The notes: generated by a model from the letters alone, not told the origin. A DNA stretch of 64,000 bases from Bacteroidia bacterium (GCA_030427635.1 JAUIBA010000015.1:26423-90422); one strand, 5' to 3'; counted from the first letter of the stretch, positions 52,871-62,761 are shown. Translations and numbers: made by a program.

Positions 52871-54427
52871 TTAACGGCTCTCCAGCCGCACTACCGGAAT
52901 GATCACCTCTTCAAGTGAAATACCACCATGCTGAAAGGTATTGCGATAGTAGTTCACGAAGTGATTATAATTGTTAGGGTAGCAGAGGAATACATCCTCT
53001 TTGGCAAAAATGAATGTGGAGCTTACATTGGGTCTTGGCAACCCTGCAAGTTTTGGGTCGCGGAAAAAGAGCACATCTTTTTCATCGAACTGCAGGTTGC
53101 GGCCATGTTTGTACCTGAGATTGGTAGTAGTGGTACGGTCGCCCACGCATTTGCTGGGGTTTTTCACTTTTACACTGCCATGGTCGGTAGTGAGTAGTAT
53201 CTGAATACCCTTGTCGGCAATACGCTTCAGCGCCCTGAACAGAGGGGAGTGTTCAAACCAGCTCGTTACCAGTGAGCGGTAAGATATTTCATCACCGGCC
53301 AGCTCTTTCAGCACCTCCATTTCTGTACGTGCATGGGAGAGCATATCTACAAAGTTGTACACGACTACAGTAAGGTCATTGTTCAGGCAGTTATGGATAT
53401 TGTCTTCCATGGCCTTGGCATCATCGTTGTTGGTAATCTTTATGTACTGTGTACGCAGGTTGCCCAGTTTCAGATGTTTGAGCTGGTTGTGCAGGAACTT
53501 TTCTTCATACAGGTTTTTGCCACCTTCTTCATCATCGTTCTTCCATTCCAGCGGAAAGTATTTTTCTATATCTGCTGGTAGCATACCGGCAAAGAGGGCA
53601 TTGCGGCAATACTGTGTGGCGGTAGGTAGCAGACTGTAGTACAGGTCTTCCTCCGTAACGCGGAAGTACTCAGATAATGCAGGCTGTATTGCCTTCCAGT
53701 GGTCAAAGCGGAGGTTGTCTATTACTACCAGAAATGTAGGCTTTCCAGGTGTTATGTGTGGCGCTACTTTAGTTTCAAACAGTTTATGTGATAGCAGTGG
53801 AGCCTTCGCTGGTTCTTTAATCCAGTTGGCATAATTCTTTGCTACGTATTTGAAGAAGTCGCGGTTGGCCTCGGCTTTCTGGGTCTGGAGTACTTCCATC
53901 ATCTCTTCACTATCGCTCTTGTCCATTTCCAGCTCCCAGTACACCAGCCGCTTGTACAGCTCTTTCCACTCTTCATGGTTGGGGTTGTTGCTCAGTGCCA
54001 TGAACAGATTGCGGAAGTCCTGCTGGTAGGCAATGTTGGTCTTCTCAGATACCAGCCTCCTGGTCTCCATAATTTTCTTCAGAGACAGCAGTACCTGATT
54101 CGGGTTTACCGGCTTTATGAGGTAGTCCGTAATCTGAGAGCCGAGAGCATCTTCCATAATATTCTCTGCCTCATTTTTGGTAATCATTACCACGGGCAGC
54201 GTGGGGTGCATCTCCTTGATGCGGGCCAGTGTTTCCAGCCCGGTAAGTCCCGGCATGCTCTCATCCAGCAGTACCACATCGGGTGTCTTGTCTTTCAGTA
54301 GCTCCAGTGCATCGTGCCCGTTACTGAGCGCCGTAACCTGGTAGCCTTTATTGGTAAGGAAGAGTATCTGGGATTTCAGAGATTCTATCTCATCATCTAC
54401 CCATAAGATGTTTGCCTGTGTATTCAT
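52871..54427 (-). CDS. porX: T9SS regulator PorX (response regulator with alkaline-phosphatase-like domain)
   Basis: Product of 518 residues. CheY-like receiver with phospho-acceptor Asp55 (VVLLDESMPG) and the switch Lys in MITKNEAEN, a helical linker, then an alkaline-phosphatase/PglZ-like domain (FLVVIDNLRFDHW; VVVYNFVDMLSHARTEMEV; ILLTTDHGSVKVKNP; GISLEEVIIPVV). This combination is specific to PorX, which with the sensor PorY and sigma factor SigP controls T9SS genes in Porphyromonas. PorY is not adjacent. Consistent with the T9SS cargo elsewhere in the window. Confidence 0.93.
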   Translation of the reverse strand: MNTQANILWVDDEIESLKSQILFLTNKGYQVTALSNGHDALELLKDKTPDVVLLDESMPGLTGLETLARIKEMHPTLPVVMITKNEAENIMEDALGSQITDYLIKPVNPNQVLLSLKKIMETRRLVSEKTNIAYQQDFRNLFMALSNNPNHEEWKELYKRLVYWELEMDKSDSEEMMEVLQTQKAEANRDFFKYVAKNYANWIKEPAKAPLLSHKLFETKVAPHITPGKPTFLVVIDNLRFDHWKAIQPALSEYFRVTEEDLYYSLLPTATQYCRNALFAGMLPADIEKYFPLEWKNDDEEGGKNLYEEKFLHNQLKHLKLGNLRTQYIKITNNDDAKAMEDNIHNCLNNDLTVVVYNFVDMLSHARTEMEVLKELAGDEISYRSLVTSWFEHSPLFRALKRIADKGIQILLTTDHGSVKVKNPSKCVGDRTTTTNLRYKHGRNLQFDEKDVLFFRDPKLAGLPRPNVSSTFIFAKEDVFLCYPNNYNHFVNYYRNTFQHGGISLEEVIIPVVRLESR

Positions 54428-54572
54428 GCCTTGTGGCTGTTTTGAGTGTGTGCGGATAAATTTACTGCAAATAATACCGGTGACGGTATATGAGGGACTT
54501 GTTTAACGCAACTTTTGCTGTATAAGGAATAACGTAGCTTCGTGGTTACTATTGCACAATAAAACGTTAAAC

Positions 54573-55037
54573 ATGAACAATGGTAATATAGTGGTGCGTA
54601 AGGCTGTCGCAACAGACTGCCCCCGTATGATGGAGCTGGTGAGAGAGCTTGCCATATATGAGCGTGCACCCGATGAGGTTACTGTATCGCAGGAGCATTT
54701 CCGCGATAGTGGTTTTGGAGCGGCACCTGTATGGTGGGCATTTGTAGCAGAGGAGGAGGGTATCGTAAAGGGCTTTGCGCTGTATTATATACGCTATTCT
54801 ACCTGGAAAGGGCAGCGTATGTACCTGGAAGATATCATTGTTACCGAGGCTGCAAGAGGCAGAGGTATGGGGGCTATGCTCATGGAAGCGCTTATACAGG
54901 AGGCAAAAGACAGAAAATTCAGTGGCATAGTGTGGCAGGTGCTGGAGTGGAACGAACCGGCACTTAACTTTTACAGGAAGTTTCAGGCAAAGTTTGACCC
55001 CGAATGGGTGAATGCGGCACTGGATATACAGGCGTAA
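54573..55037 (+). CDS. GNAT family N-acetyltransferase
   Basis: Product of 154 residues from ATG 54573 (ATG 54552 is further upstream and less likely). The acetyl-CoA binding motif RGRGMGAMLMEALIQEA is preceded by the strand MYLEDIIVTEAA. YERAPDEVTVSQEHFRDSGF and EWNEPALNFYRKFQAK resemble diamine/spermidine acetyltransferase-like GNATs (SAT group). The acceptor substrate is not certain. Convergent with the PorG-like gene (2-bp gap). Confidence 0.87.
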   Translation: MNNGNIVVRKAVATDCPRMMELVRELAIYERAPDEVTVSQEHFRDSGFGAAPVWWAFVAEEEGIVKGFALYYIRYSTWKGQRMYLEDIIVTEAARGRGMGAMLMEALIQEAKDRKFSGIVWQVLEWNEPALNFYRKFQAKFDPEWVNAALDIQA

Positions 55038-55039
55038 GC

Positions 55040-55897
55040 TTAGTAAGTGCTTATCATATCCTTATCCATAAAGGATGGGCAGCGGTAGGTGACAAAGTGC
55101 CAGGATATGGAGAACATCCCTATCAGGTACTGGTCTTTTGTAGCTGAGTTGCCACGCTGTTTGCCTTTGCGGCCCAGCGGTTCTGCTCCGGTCTCTGCAG
55201 AGCGGTCCTGCAGCAGGTAGGTAGGATTCTGCTGTGAAAGCGGAAAGCGGTCCTGACCTACATAGGTAGTGCTTACATCGTCCAGGTAGTCTGTCATGGT
55301 AAGCCTGTCAGATATTTCCAGTGTGAGGTTTACACCGGGGCGCAGCCAGAATTTGACACCTACACCTATAGGGAAGCACACACTCATATTGCTGTACTTT
55401 CTGTCGTCATAGCCGCCGGTAAACTGACCCTCTGTACCCAGTGGGCGTAAGTCGTATTTAGTTCCGTTAAGATAAGTGTAAGGATTGTACATAAAAGCAC
55501 CTATGCCACCCGTAAGATAGGGGGTAATGCGGTGGTAAGGGTCGCCGGTAGTGAAGCGGAAAAAGTTAAACTCGGCCTGTGCCGATAACTCTATAATGTT
55601 AGAGTGAAAGTCCAGATTGCGCTGCCGCTGAAACTGGTCTGCATTGAGCTTGTCGCTATAGGATACATTCGTATAATAGCCACCTATACGTGCCGATATG
55701 TACTGTGTAAAATGTTTACGGCAGTATAAGCCAGCTGCCAGTCCGGGTGTTTTAAAGCCATATCTGTCGTTAAGGTCGCCAAAGTATTGCGACCCTCCTA
55801 CTCCCAGTCCAAACTCGGCAGAGGTGAAAAAGGTCTGTGCCTCTGTTACAGAGGACAGTGCCATTAACATACAAAACAGTATAAAGCTCTTTTTCAT
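55040..55897 (-). CDS. Outer-membrane beta-barrel protein, PorG/DUF6089-like
   Basis: Product of 285 residues. Signal peptide about 1-20 (SSVTEAQ). An eight-stranded small barrel: FGLGVGGSQYFGDLNDRYGF, ARIGGYYTNVSYSDKLNAD, IIELSAQAEFNFFRF, ITPYLTGGIGAFMYNP, FPIGVGVKFWLRPGVNLTL, ending MFSISWHFVTYRC. The pattern fits DUF6089, the family that contains T9SS protein PorG, but similar barrels with other roles exist, so PorG identity is inference. Near porX, with one gene between. Confidence 0.75.
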   Translation of the reverse strand: MKKSFILFCMLMALSSVTEAQTFFTSAEFGLGVGGSQYFGDLNDRYGFKTPGLAAGLYCRKHFTQYISARIGGYYTNVSYSDKLNADQFQRQRNLDFHSNIIELSAQAEFNFFRFTTGDPYHRITPYLTGGIGAFMYNPYTYLNGTKYDLRPLGTEGQFTGGYDDRKYSNMSVCFPIGVGVKFWLRPGVNLTLEISDRLTMTDYLDDVSTTYVGQDRFPLSQQNPTYLLQDRSAETGAEPLGRKGKQRGNSATKDQYLIGMFSISWHFVTYRCPSFMDKDMISTY

Positions 55898-55933
55898 TTA
55901 AAAATACAAAACCCGTACAGGCTATTGCCTGCA

Positions 55934-55949
55934 TTACCTTTTCAGGTAA
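55934..55949. promoter_or_regulatory. Small palindrome in divergent region, PorG-like gene and GH92 gene
   Basis: TTACCT TTTC AGGTAA, a perfect 6-bp inverted repeat 37-52 bp upstream of the PorG-like ATG; a candidate operator. It is too short to be certain. Confidence 0.3.
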
Positions 55950-56096
55950 CGGCAAATGTAACTATTTATTGTATTGGGGAAAGTTTAATGACAGGATATG
56001 TGGCCGGGTATGATTTGCGGTGCAATGCAGTAACATAATGGTACAGCGGGAATAATACCGTCTGAATGTCTATTTTAGTAACATAACAGTACGTAT

Positions 56097-58409
56097 ATGG
56101 TAATGAGAAAAATGTATTTATTTTCTTTTTGTATCCTTTTTCCGGGCATTATCGCTACACATAACGGCTATGCACAGGAATTGCTTACCGGTTATGTAAA
56201 CCCTCTCATAGGTACAGATAAGATGGGACATACCTATCCCGGCGCTACTGTACCTTTCGGGTCTGTGCAGCTGAGTCCGGAGACGGATACGATATCATAC
56301 GAGGAGAATGGACATTATAACAAGCCTGTTTATCGCTACTGTGCTGGCTACCAGTATGCCGATAAGACAATAGTGGGTTTTGCGCATACACATTTCAGTG
56401 GCACAGGACATTCAGACCTTGGCGACCTGCTGGTAATGCCAACTGTTGGAAAACTGCAATGGAATCCCGGTACTGCTACCCACCCGGAGTGGGGATACCG
56501 CTCGCCATACGCACATACAGAAGAGCAGGCGGTGCCGGGTTATTACAAAGTGCGGCTACAGCGTTATAACATACTGGCAGAGCTTACGGCTACTACGCGT
56601 ACAGGTATGCACCGGTACACATTTCCCACATCAGACAGCGCACACATACTGCTGGATATGGAATACGGTATCTATAACTATCCCGATAAAAATGTGTGGA
56701 GCTTTGTGAGGGTAGAGAATGATACCCTTGTTACCGGTTATCGACAAACCAATGGCTGGGGAAGGACGAGAACCGTATACTTTGCAATGTCTTTTTCTAA
56801 ACCGTTTCGTGGTTATAGCTGGCAGAATAATGGAAAAAAGCAGGTGTACAGAGGTTTCTGGCGTAAGTGGGAGCAGGAGCGGAACTTTCCCGAAATGGCG
56901 GGCCCACACCTGAAGGCATGTTTTGATTTTTCTGTAAGGGAGGGAGAGCCGGTGATGATAAAAATGGCATTGTCGCCGGTAAGTACAGCCAATGCGCTGG
57001 AGAATATGGCCGCGGAAGCACCCGGATGGGATTTTGATAAAGTACGGCATAACGCACAGGGGCTGTGGGAGCAGGAACTGGGCAAAGCGGTCATAGATGC
57101 CGATAAGGATACAAAGACCAACTTTTATACAGCGCTCTATCATGTATACATCAACCCTACAATGTATATGGATGTAAATGGTGAGTATAGAGGGCTGGAC
57201 CAGAATGTACACCGTGCCGGTAAAGAGGCCGGAAACTATACCACCTTTTCCCTGTGGGATACATACCGTGCATTGCATCCACTCTTTAATATACTGCAGC
57301 CCCGGCGCAATGCAGCTATGATAAACTCTATGCTGGCACATTACGACCAGAGTGTACATCATATGCTGCCCGTGTGGAGCAACTCTGCCAATGAGAACTG
57401 GTGTATGATAGGCTATCATGCAGTGTCAGTAATAGCTGATGCTGCGGTGAAGGATGTACCGGGTGTTGATTATAGCCGGGCATTAAACGCCTGTGTAGCT
57501 ACTGCAGGGAATATGAAGTATGATGGGCTGGGCTATTATCTGGCGCTGGGCTATGTTCCGGAAGATAAAAATGGGGCTTCGGTATCGAAAACGCTGGAGT
57601 ATGCCTATGACGACTGGTGTATAGCGCAATTGGCTGCGAAGGTGGGGCAAACTGATGTAGCTACGACCTTTGAAAAAAGAGCACACAACTATCGTAATGT
57701 GTATGATAAATATACCGGCTACATGCGCCCCCGGCTGAGTACAGGCTCCTTCAAAAGTCCGTTTGATGTGCTGAATACAGATGAGCCTGGCTATATAGAA
57801 GGTAATGCATGGAACTACAGCCTTTATGTACCACATGCACCGGACGATATGATAAAGATGATGGGCGGCAGCAGGCGGTTTTCAGAACATCTGGATTCAT
57901 TGTTTACCATGGAGCTGCCAGACAGTTTTTTTGCACATACTGAAGATGTAACAAGAGAGGGTATAATAGGAAATTATGTACATGGCAATGAGCCATCACA
58001 TCATGTGGCCTATCTGTATAACTATTGTGGCGATGCGTGGAAAACTCAGGAGCGGGTGCGCATGATTATGAAGAAAATGTATCGTCCTGTGCCTGATGGT
58101 CTGGGAGGGAATGATGACTGCGGACAGATGAGTGCATGGTACATTTTCAGCGCTTTGGGCTTTTATCCGGTAGCGCCGGGTAGCGACAGATATGACATAG
58201 GTAGCCCGGCGGTAAGTAAAGCTGTGCTACAGCTGGAGAATGGGAAGACACTTACTATAAATACTGTGAAGCAGAGCGACAGGAATGTGTATGTGAAAAG
58301 TGTGCGCCTGAATGGTGCTGTGCTACATCGCAACTACATTACACATGCCGAGCTTATGCGTGGTGGTGAACTGGTTTTTGAGATGAGTGGCAAGCCGGTA
58401 AAACATTGA
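56097..58409 (+). CDS. GH92 family glycoside hydrolase (alpha-mannosidase type)
   Basis: Product of 770 residues (ATG 56097; ATGs at 56103 and 56112 also possible). Signal peptide ending NGYAQ. GH92 N-terminal beta-sandwich motif VNPLIGTDKMGHTYPGATVP with the SPETD that follows. Catalytic-domain motifs TTFSLWDTYRALHPLFNILQ, EGNAWNYSLYVPHAPDDMI, GNEPSHHVAYLYNYCGDAWK and GNDDCGQMSAWYIFSALGFY, which hold calcium- and sugar-binding residues. GH92 enzymes are exo-acting calcium-dependent alpha-mannosidases, so the likely role is trimming mannosylated glycans in the periplasm. No SusCD or other CAZyme is beside it. Confidence 0.94.
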   Translation: MVMRKMYLFSFCILFPGIIATHNGYAQELLTGYVNPLIGTDKMGHTYPGATVPFGSVQLSPETDTISYEENGHYNKPVYRYCAGYQYADKTIVGFAHTHFSGTGHSDLGDLLVMPTVGKLQWNPGTATHPEWGYRSPYAHTEEQAVPGYYKVRLQRYNILAELTATTRTGMHRYTFPTSDSAHILLDMEYGIYNYPDKNVWSFVRVENDTLVTGYRQTNGWGRTRTVYFAMSFSKPFRGYSWQNNGKKQVYRGFWRKWEQERNFPEMAGPHLKACFDFSVREGEPVMIKMALSPVSTANALENMAAEAPGWDFDKVRHNAQGLWEQELGKAVIDADKDTKTNFYTALYHVYINPTMYMDVNGEYRGLDQNVHRAGKEAGNYTTFSLWDTYRALHPLFNILQPRRNAAMINSMLAHYDQSVHHMLPVWSNSANENWCMIGYHAVSVIADAAVKDVPGVDYSRALNACVATAGNMKYDGLGYYLALGYVPEDKNGASVSKTLEYAYDDWCIAQLAAKVGQTDVATTFEKRAHNYRNVYDKYTGYMRPRLSTGSFKSPFDVLNTDEPGYIEGNAWNYSLYVPHAPDDMIKMMGGSRRFSEHLDSLFTMELPDSFFAHTEDVTREGIIGNYVHGNEPSHHVAYLYNYCGDAWKTQERVRMIMKKMYRPVPDGLGGNDDCGQMSAWYIFSALGFYPVAPGSDRYDIGSPAVSKAVLQLENGKTLTINTVKQSDRNVYVKSVRLNGAVLHRNYITHAELMRGGELVFEMSGKPVKH

Positions 58410-58495
58410 CGAAATGCACACTTATGTTCACATCGTGCATAGATATGTGCAGCCATAGCCGTTGTCATGTATTCCGGTTACCTTGCAGGTGGTAT

Positions 58496-60400
58496 ATGAT
58501 GAATGTAAAACGTTTGTTTTTGTGGGTCGTTATATGTCTCGCAGGTATGAGCGCAGATGCGCAGGTACACAAATATACACCTGCCGATACGGCACGGGTC
58601 ACGACGCTGATAAACTCGGCTAAGGACAGTATAGCACTGGGTACTGAGCGGCGGAATGCAATGGCTGAGGAGGCAATGACCATATCGCGCAGTCTGAATT
58701 ATCAGCGGGGTATAGCACTGGCATTCAGAGTGCAGGGCATGCTCAGTCACAATGCCGGCGATATGAAGGATGCATTTGCCCTGTATAAGCAGGGATTGGA
58801 TGTAAGCCGCAGGTATGGATTAAAGGATATCGAGGGGAGTATACTTAGTGGTTATGGTTTGCTGTATACTGATGTTTCCATGTTTGATAGTGGATTCATA
58901 AGTCTGTCTCGAGCGCTGAAGCTATTTGAAGAGATACGGGATACCATAGCTATCGGAAAGATATATAACGGGATGGCTCATGTATATCTGGAGATGGGAA
59001 ACTATGAAAAGTCGCAGCACTATCTGGAAAAGACACTGCATATGTACCGCAGCTCAGAGCAGCCACATCTGGTAGCAGACGTGTACATAAATATGGGTAT
59101 CATAGCGTATGTGCAGAAGGATATAGACCGTGCACTGAGCTATGACTTTAAGGCCATGCAGTTGTATGAGGAAAGCAGGGATACCGCTGATATTTGTGTG
59201 CTGTATCAGAATATAGGAGTGAATTATTATTCTCTGCATAAGACAGACTCTGCTCTGTACTGGTATATGCGTGCACTGGAAAAAGCACTGGAAGCTAATA
59301 ACAGGAATGTGGCGGCAGCCGTGCAGCTGGATATAGGTGATTTATGGTATGGGCGTGGCGATAAGCAGAAGGCTGGCGCATATTATGAGAAGGCGATGGT
59401 AATAGCGCGTGCGGCAGGTAATCTGCAGGTGGTGTATCTCTCGCGCAAGTATATATCAGAGTTATATGCAGAGAATGGACGTATGAGCGATGCATACCGC
59501 CTGCTGCAGGAGGCTATGACGGTAAAAGACTCGCTGATAAATGCTGAAAAGGTAAAGGCACTGAATGTGCTTACCTCAAAGTTTGAAGTGAAGCAGGTGC
59601 AGGACCGGAATACGCTATTGCAGAATGAGAACGATATACAGAAACTGCGGCTGCGACAGAAGGATACTCTGGTGTATAGTGGATTTGGGGCAGCATTACT
59701 CGTGTTGATTATTGGTGTGCTGATAATACAGCACAACAGGCTCAGGGCAAGGCAGGAGAAGATGGAGCTGGAGCAGAAACAACTGCTGGCACAGATTAAC
59801 CCTCATTTCATTTTCAATTGTCTTAACTCCATTCAGCAGTTTGTGGTACAGAAAGATACGATGAATGCCAACCGCTATCTGGCAGACTTTGCACTACTGA
59901 TGCGGCAGACGCTGGAAAATTCAAAAGATGGCATTATATCCCTGAGGCGCGAAGTAGATTATCTCAATAACTATCTGTTGTTTGAGCACATGCGTTTCGA
60001 AGATAAGTTTGAATATAATATTACCTGCGCACCAGGGTTGGATATGGACGGCATACAGATACCGGGTATGATTATTCAGCCATTTGCTGAAAATGCCATA
60101 AGGCATGGCCTATGTAATCTTGAAGACAGGAAAGGAATGCTGCATATCTCTTTTTACGAGCAGGGCAACTTTCTGTACTGCGATGTGGATGATAATGGTA
60201 TAGGACGAAAGGAGGCAGAGCGGATAAAGGAGAGCAGCTACATAAAATACCAGAGTCATGGTATGGACATAACACGCAGGCGGCTGGCCATAGTGAGTAA
60301 GATGCAGGGGGGCGACTATGATATAACTATCACAGATAAAGTAGATGCATCAGGTGAGCCAGCCGGTACTAAAGTGGTTATAAAATTTGCGCTGTGTTAA
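58496..60400 (+). CDS. TPR sensor histidine kinase of the LytS/YehU (His_kinase) family
   Basis: Product of 634 residues from ATG 58496, which begins a signal peptide (MMNVKRLFLWVVICLAGMSA). Six or seven TPR units follow (about 30-370; for example YEKSQHYLEKTLHMYRSSEQ, VYINMGIIAYVQKDIDRALS). Next are a TM helix (VYSGFGAALLVLIIGVLII), the His_kinase H-box AQINPHFIFNCLNSIQQFV, then PGMIIQPFAENAIRHGLCN and VDDNGIGRKEAERIK of the ATPase domain. Kinases of this group pair with LytTR regulators; none is adjacent. Periplasmic TPRs suggest a peptide or protein signal. Confidence 0.92.
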   Translation: MMNVKRLFLWVVICLAGMSADAQVHKYTPADTARVTTLINSAKDSIALGTERRNAMAEEAMTISRSLNYQRGIALAFRVQGMLSHNAGDMKDAFALYKQGLDVSRRYGLKDIEGSILSGYGLLYTDVSMFDSGFISLSRALKLFEEIRDTIAIGKIYNGMAHVYLEMGNYEKSQHYLEKTLHMYRSSEQPHLVADVYINMGIIAYVQKDIDRALSYDFKAMQLYEESRDTADICVLYQNIGVNYYSLHKTDSALYWYMRALEKALEANNRNVAAAVQLDIGDLWYGRGDKQKAGAYYEKAMVIARAAGNLQVVYLSRKYISELYAENGRMSDAYRLLQEAMTVKDSLINAEKVKALNVLTSKFEVKQVQDRNTLLQNENDIQKLRLRQKDTLVYSGFGAALLVLIIGVLIIQHNRLRARQEKMELEQKQLLAQINPHFIFNCLNSIQQFVVQKDTMNANRYLADFALLMRQTLENSKDGIISLRREVDYLNNYLLFEHMRFEDKFEYNITCAPGLDMDGIQIPGMIIQPFAENAIRHGLCNLEDRKGMLHISFYEQGNFLYCDVDDNGIGRKEAERIKESSYIKYQSHGMDITRRRLAIVSKMQGGDYDITITDKVDASGEPAGTKVVIKFALC

Positions 60401-60406
60401 TCCGGG

Positions 60407-60982
60407 TTACTTGTTGAAGTACTCCTTTGCTATATGGTCCAGGGCTTCATAAAACTCCTCGCCATACTTGCGTATCAGTGGCTCCTTCAGGAATTTATAT
60501 ACCGGTACTTTCAGCTTCCTTCCCAGCTTACATGCGGGGCGGCATAGTACATCGCGCGGCTCATAGTTTACCGCTTCATAGTCGGGATGTGTAGTAATGC
60601 GTATGGGGTAAAGGTGGCAGGATATAGGTTTGCGGAAGTCAGTGATGCCTGCATTCCATGCTTTTTCTATGCCACATTTTACAGTGCCTGTTTCGTCGGT
60701 ATATCCGTATACGCATATACCTCCGTTTACAGTAGGTGTTACGTAGCCATATTCGCTATCTACGGTATGAGTGCCCTGCTTTTCTATTTCGGGTATATAA
60801 TCCTGTTCCAGACAGTGCTTTATATCCGGGTATATGCGGGCTATTATTTGTGTTTCTTCCTGGGTAAGAGGCGCACCGCAGTCACCATCCACACAGCATC
60901 CTCCTTTGCAGCGGGTAAGGTCGCATACAAACTCTTCTTCTACTATCTCATCGCTGAGCAGAACATTGTCAATGGATATCAT
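60407..60982 (-). CDS. DUF3109 family cysteine-cluster protein
   Basis: Product of 191 residues. A Cys-rich cluster near the N-terminus, CDLTRCKGGCCVDGDCGAPL, then CVYGYTDETGTVKCGIEKAW and the PISCHLYPIRITTH motif, typical of DUF3109 (YkgJ-like putative zinc- or iron-binding proteins). Function unknown. Two bases separate its start from the preceding CBS gene stop, so they are co-transcribed. Confidence 0.9.
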   Translation of the reverse strand: MISIDNVLLSDEIVEEEFVCDLTRCKGGCCVDGDCGAPLTQEETQIIARIYPDIKHCLEQDYIPEIEKQGTHTVDSEYGYVTPTVNGGICVYGYTDETGTVKCGIEKAWNAGITDFRKPISCHLYPIRITTHPDYEAVNYEPRDVLCRPACKLGRKLKVPVYKFLKEPLIRKYGEEFYEALDHIAKEYFNK

Positions 60983-60984
60983 GG

Positions 60985-61644
60985 CTACATATTGATGTAA
61001 TTCATGAGCAGGTTGTAATTGCTCATTATATCTTCTTTATCGCTTTCCCGTCCGTATACAGCCAGCACCTGATAGTTATGTCTGGTAAAGGAGGCTACTA
61101 CCGCATCCAGCACCTGTCGGTTGAGTTTTAGTGTTACCCTCAGTGTGCCATGATCTGTATTATTCATCCACATGCCCAGTATAGACATGTCTTCATTCTC
61201 ACATATCCGGGCTATTTCATAGAGGGAGTAGTTGCGCGGCAGTATGTCCAGCACTATCATTCCTCCCGGATTATTGAGGCCACTGTTGAGCGCAAAGTAA
61301 TCCAGTAGTGTTTCCCGGGTAATGCAGCCCAGATACTTCTGCTCTGCATCGGTTACCGGCAGCACATCCAGCCTTGCATCATGCATGATGGAGAATGCTT
61401 CAAACGGGTGTGAGAGTGCAGACATGGCGGGCCTGAAACTGAGCAGGCCGGAGTCTGACATCGGAATATTGTCATCAACCGCCTCCAGTAGCGCATCTTC
61501 TGAAACCAGCGCCACATACTCATCTTCTGCCACTACGGGCAGGTGCGTTACTTTTTGTTCATCAAACAATGCCAGTGCCTTACCAATTGTATCCGAAGGT
61601 GACAGGGCCGGTATTGTGTTGGATATCAGTTGTTGTGTACTCAT
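60985..61644 (-). CDS. CBS-domain protein with C-terminal ACT-like region
   Basis: Product of 219 residues from ATG 61644; the upstream ATG at 61749 overlaps the alpha/beta hydrolase gene and is rejected. Two CBS motifs (about 1-60: TIGKALALFDEQKVTHLPVV; about 70-130: AFSIMHDARLDVLPVTDAEQ) bind adenosyl ligands in related proteins. The C-terminal part (ILPRNYSLYEIARICENEDM; LRVTLKLNRQVLDAVVASF) has an ACT-like pattern. Probably a ligand-sensing regulator. Middle gene of an alpha/beta hydrolase-CBS-DUF3109 unit. Confidence 0.85.
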   Translation of the reverse strand: MSTQQLISNTIPALSPSDTIGKALALFDEQKVTHLPVVAEDEYVALVSEDALLEAVDDNIPMSDSGLLSFRPAMSALSHPFEAFSIMHDARLDVLPVTDAEQKYLGCITRETLLDYFALNSGLNNPGGMIVLDILPRNYSLYEIARICENEDMSILGMWMNNTDHGTLRVTLKLNRQVLDAVVASFTRHNYQVLAVYGRESDKEDIMSNYNLLMNYINM

Positions 61645-61699
61645 GTCCTGTAGCCGTTGGCTTATACGTTTATCAATACAATAAGCGTACCGGAATAGA

Positions 61700-62461
61700 C
61701 TATCCCTTGTGTTTTGCCAAGAATGGTGCCAGCAAAGCGTTGAATTCAACAGGGACTTCCATCATGGGGGCATGACCGCATTTGTCTATCCAGTGCAATT
61801 CTGAATTGGGTAGCAGCTTGTGAAACTCTTCTGCTACCATGGGTGGGGTAATGGTATCGTTACGGCCCCATATGAGGCATACAGGTATCTTTATCTCCTG
61901 CAGCTCTTCACCCAGGTTGTGCCGTATAGCAGAGCGGGCCAGTGTAATGATTTTAATAGCCTTCAGCCTGTTATTGATAATGCTGAAAACCTCATCCACA
62001 AGCTCCTTAGTAGCAATGTTGGGGTCGTAGAATGTAAGCTCCGTTTTTTTCTGAACGTAGTTGTAATCGCCACGTTTAGGATAGGTTTCGCCCATACCAT
62101 TTTCAAACAGGCCAGAACTGCCTGTGAGCGTAATGGTTTTTACAAGTTCCGGATGCTTGAGCGTAAATACCAGACCTACATGTCCCCCCAGCGAGTTACC
62201 CAGCAGGTGTACATTGCGTAGTTTCTGATGCTCAAAGAATTTATATACAAATTTTGCAAGCCCCCCTACGCTGGTCTCCAGAACTGTAAGGTCGTAAAGT
62301 GGTAGCAGGGGAATGATAACACGATGTGTAAGCTTGAAATTGTCAACGAGGTCTTTGAAATTACTGAGCGCTCCGAAAAGGCCATGCAGCAATACAAGCG
62401 GATCGCCTTCGCCTTCCTCCACATACTTGAATTTGCCCGAGTGTTTTATTTCGTAGTCCAT
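61700..62461 (-). CDS. Alpha/beta hydrolase
   Basis: Product of 253 residues with the full triad: oxyanion loop LVLLHGLFGALSNFKDLV, nucleophile elbow LLGNSLGGHVGL (Ser in GNSLGG), Asp in LIWGRNDTITPPM, His in IDKCGHAPMMEVP. The closest pattern is the carboxylesterase/haloperoxidase-like family. Substrate unknown. First gene of the unit with the CBS and DUF3109 genes (55-bp gap to CBS). Confidence 0.9.
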   Translation of the reverse strand: MDYEIKHSGKFKYVEEGEGDPLVLLHGLFGALSNFKDLVDNFKLTHRVIIPLLPLYDLTVLETSVGGLAKFVYKFFEHQKLRNVHLLGNSLGGHVGLVFTLKHPELVKTITLTGSSGLFENGMGETYPKRGDYNYVQKKTELTFYDPNIATKELVDEVFSIINNRLKAIKIITLARSAIRHNLGEELQEIKIPVCLIWGRNDTITPPMVAEEFHKLLPNSELHWIDKCGHAPMMEVPVEFNALLAPFLAKHKG

Positions 62462-62700
62462 TAATCAAAATCGAGTGCGCTGCTAAAATACTACGTTTAT
62501 GGAAATAAAAATACAGATAGGATTTGCTGAATATATAATGATGGGGGAAGAAACTGTTACAGGGCGGTCTTAAAAAGCGTAAAGCCCCGGAGAACCGAGG
62601 CCTTACTTACACCTTATGAAAAATATACCCACTGCAAATGTACGAAGGGTTTGCAGATTTCAAAGAGTTGTTTTGTTAAAAGTTTGCTTATTACTGCTTT
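62462..62700. other. Divergent intergenic region before the DUF4294 gene
   Basis: No gene seen. A weak imperfect hairpin (AAGCCCCGGAGAACCGAGGCCTT) lies at about 62580-62605; its role is unclear. The region must contain the promoter of the alpha/beta hydrolase unit. Confidence 0.3.
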
Positions 62701-62733
62701 TTTGTAAAAAAGGGCTGTTTACTTATACTTTTG
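62701..62733 (+). promoter_or_regulatory. Bacteroidota-type promoter of the DUF4294 gene
   Basis: TTTG at 62701-62704 and TACTTTTG at 62726-62733, with 21 bp between them, fit the TTTG-N19-21-TAnnTTTG consensus well; the ATG is at 62762. This is the clearest two-element promoter in the window. Confidence 0.55.
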
Positions 62734-62761
62734 GTACGGGTATTGATATGTTTATCACTGT

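Noticed and set aside
56631..57419. 262-codon open frame on the minus strand within the GH92 gene
   Set aside because: Antisense to conserved GH92 sequence; the predicted protein shows no recognisable pattern.
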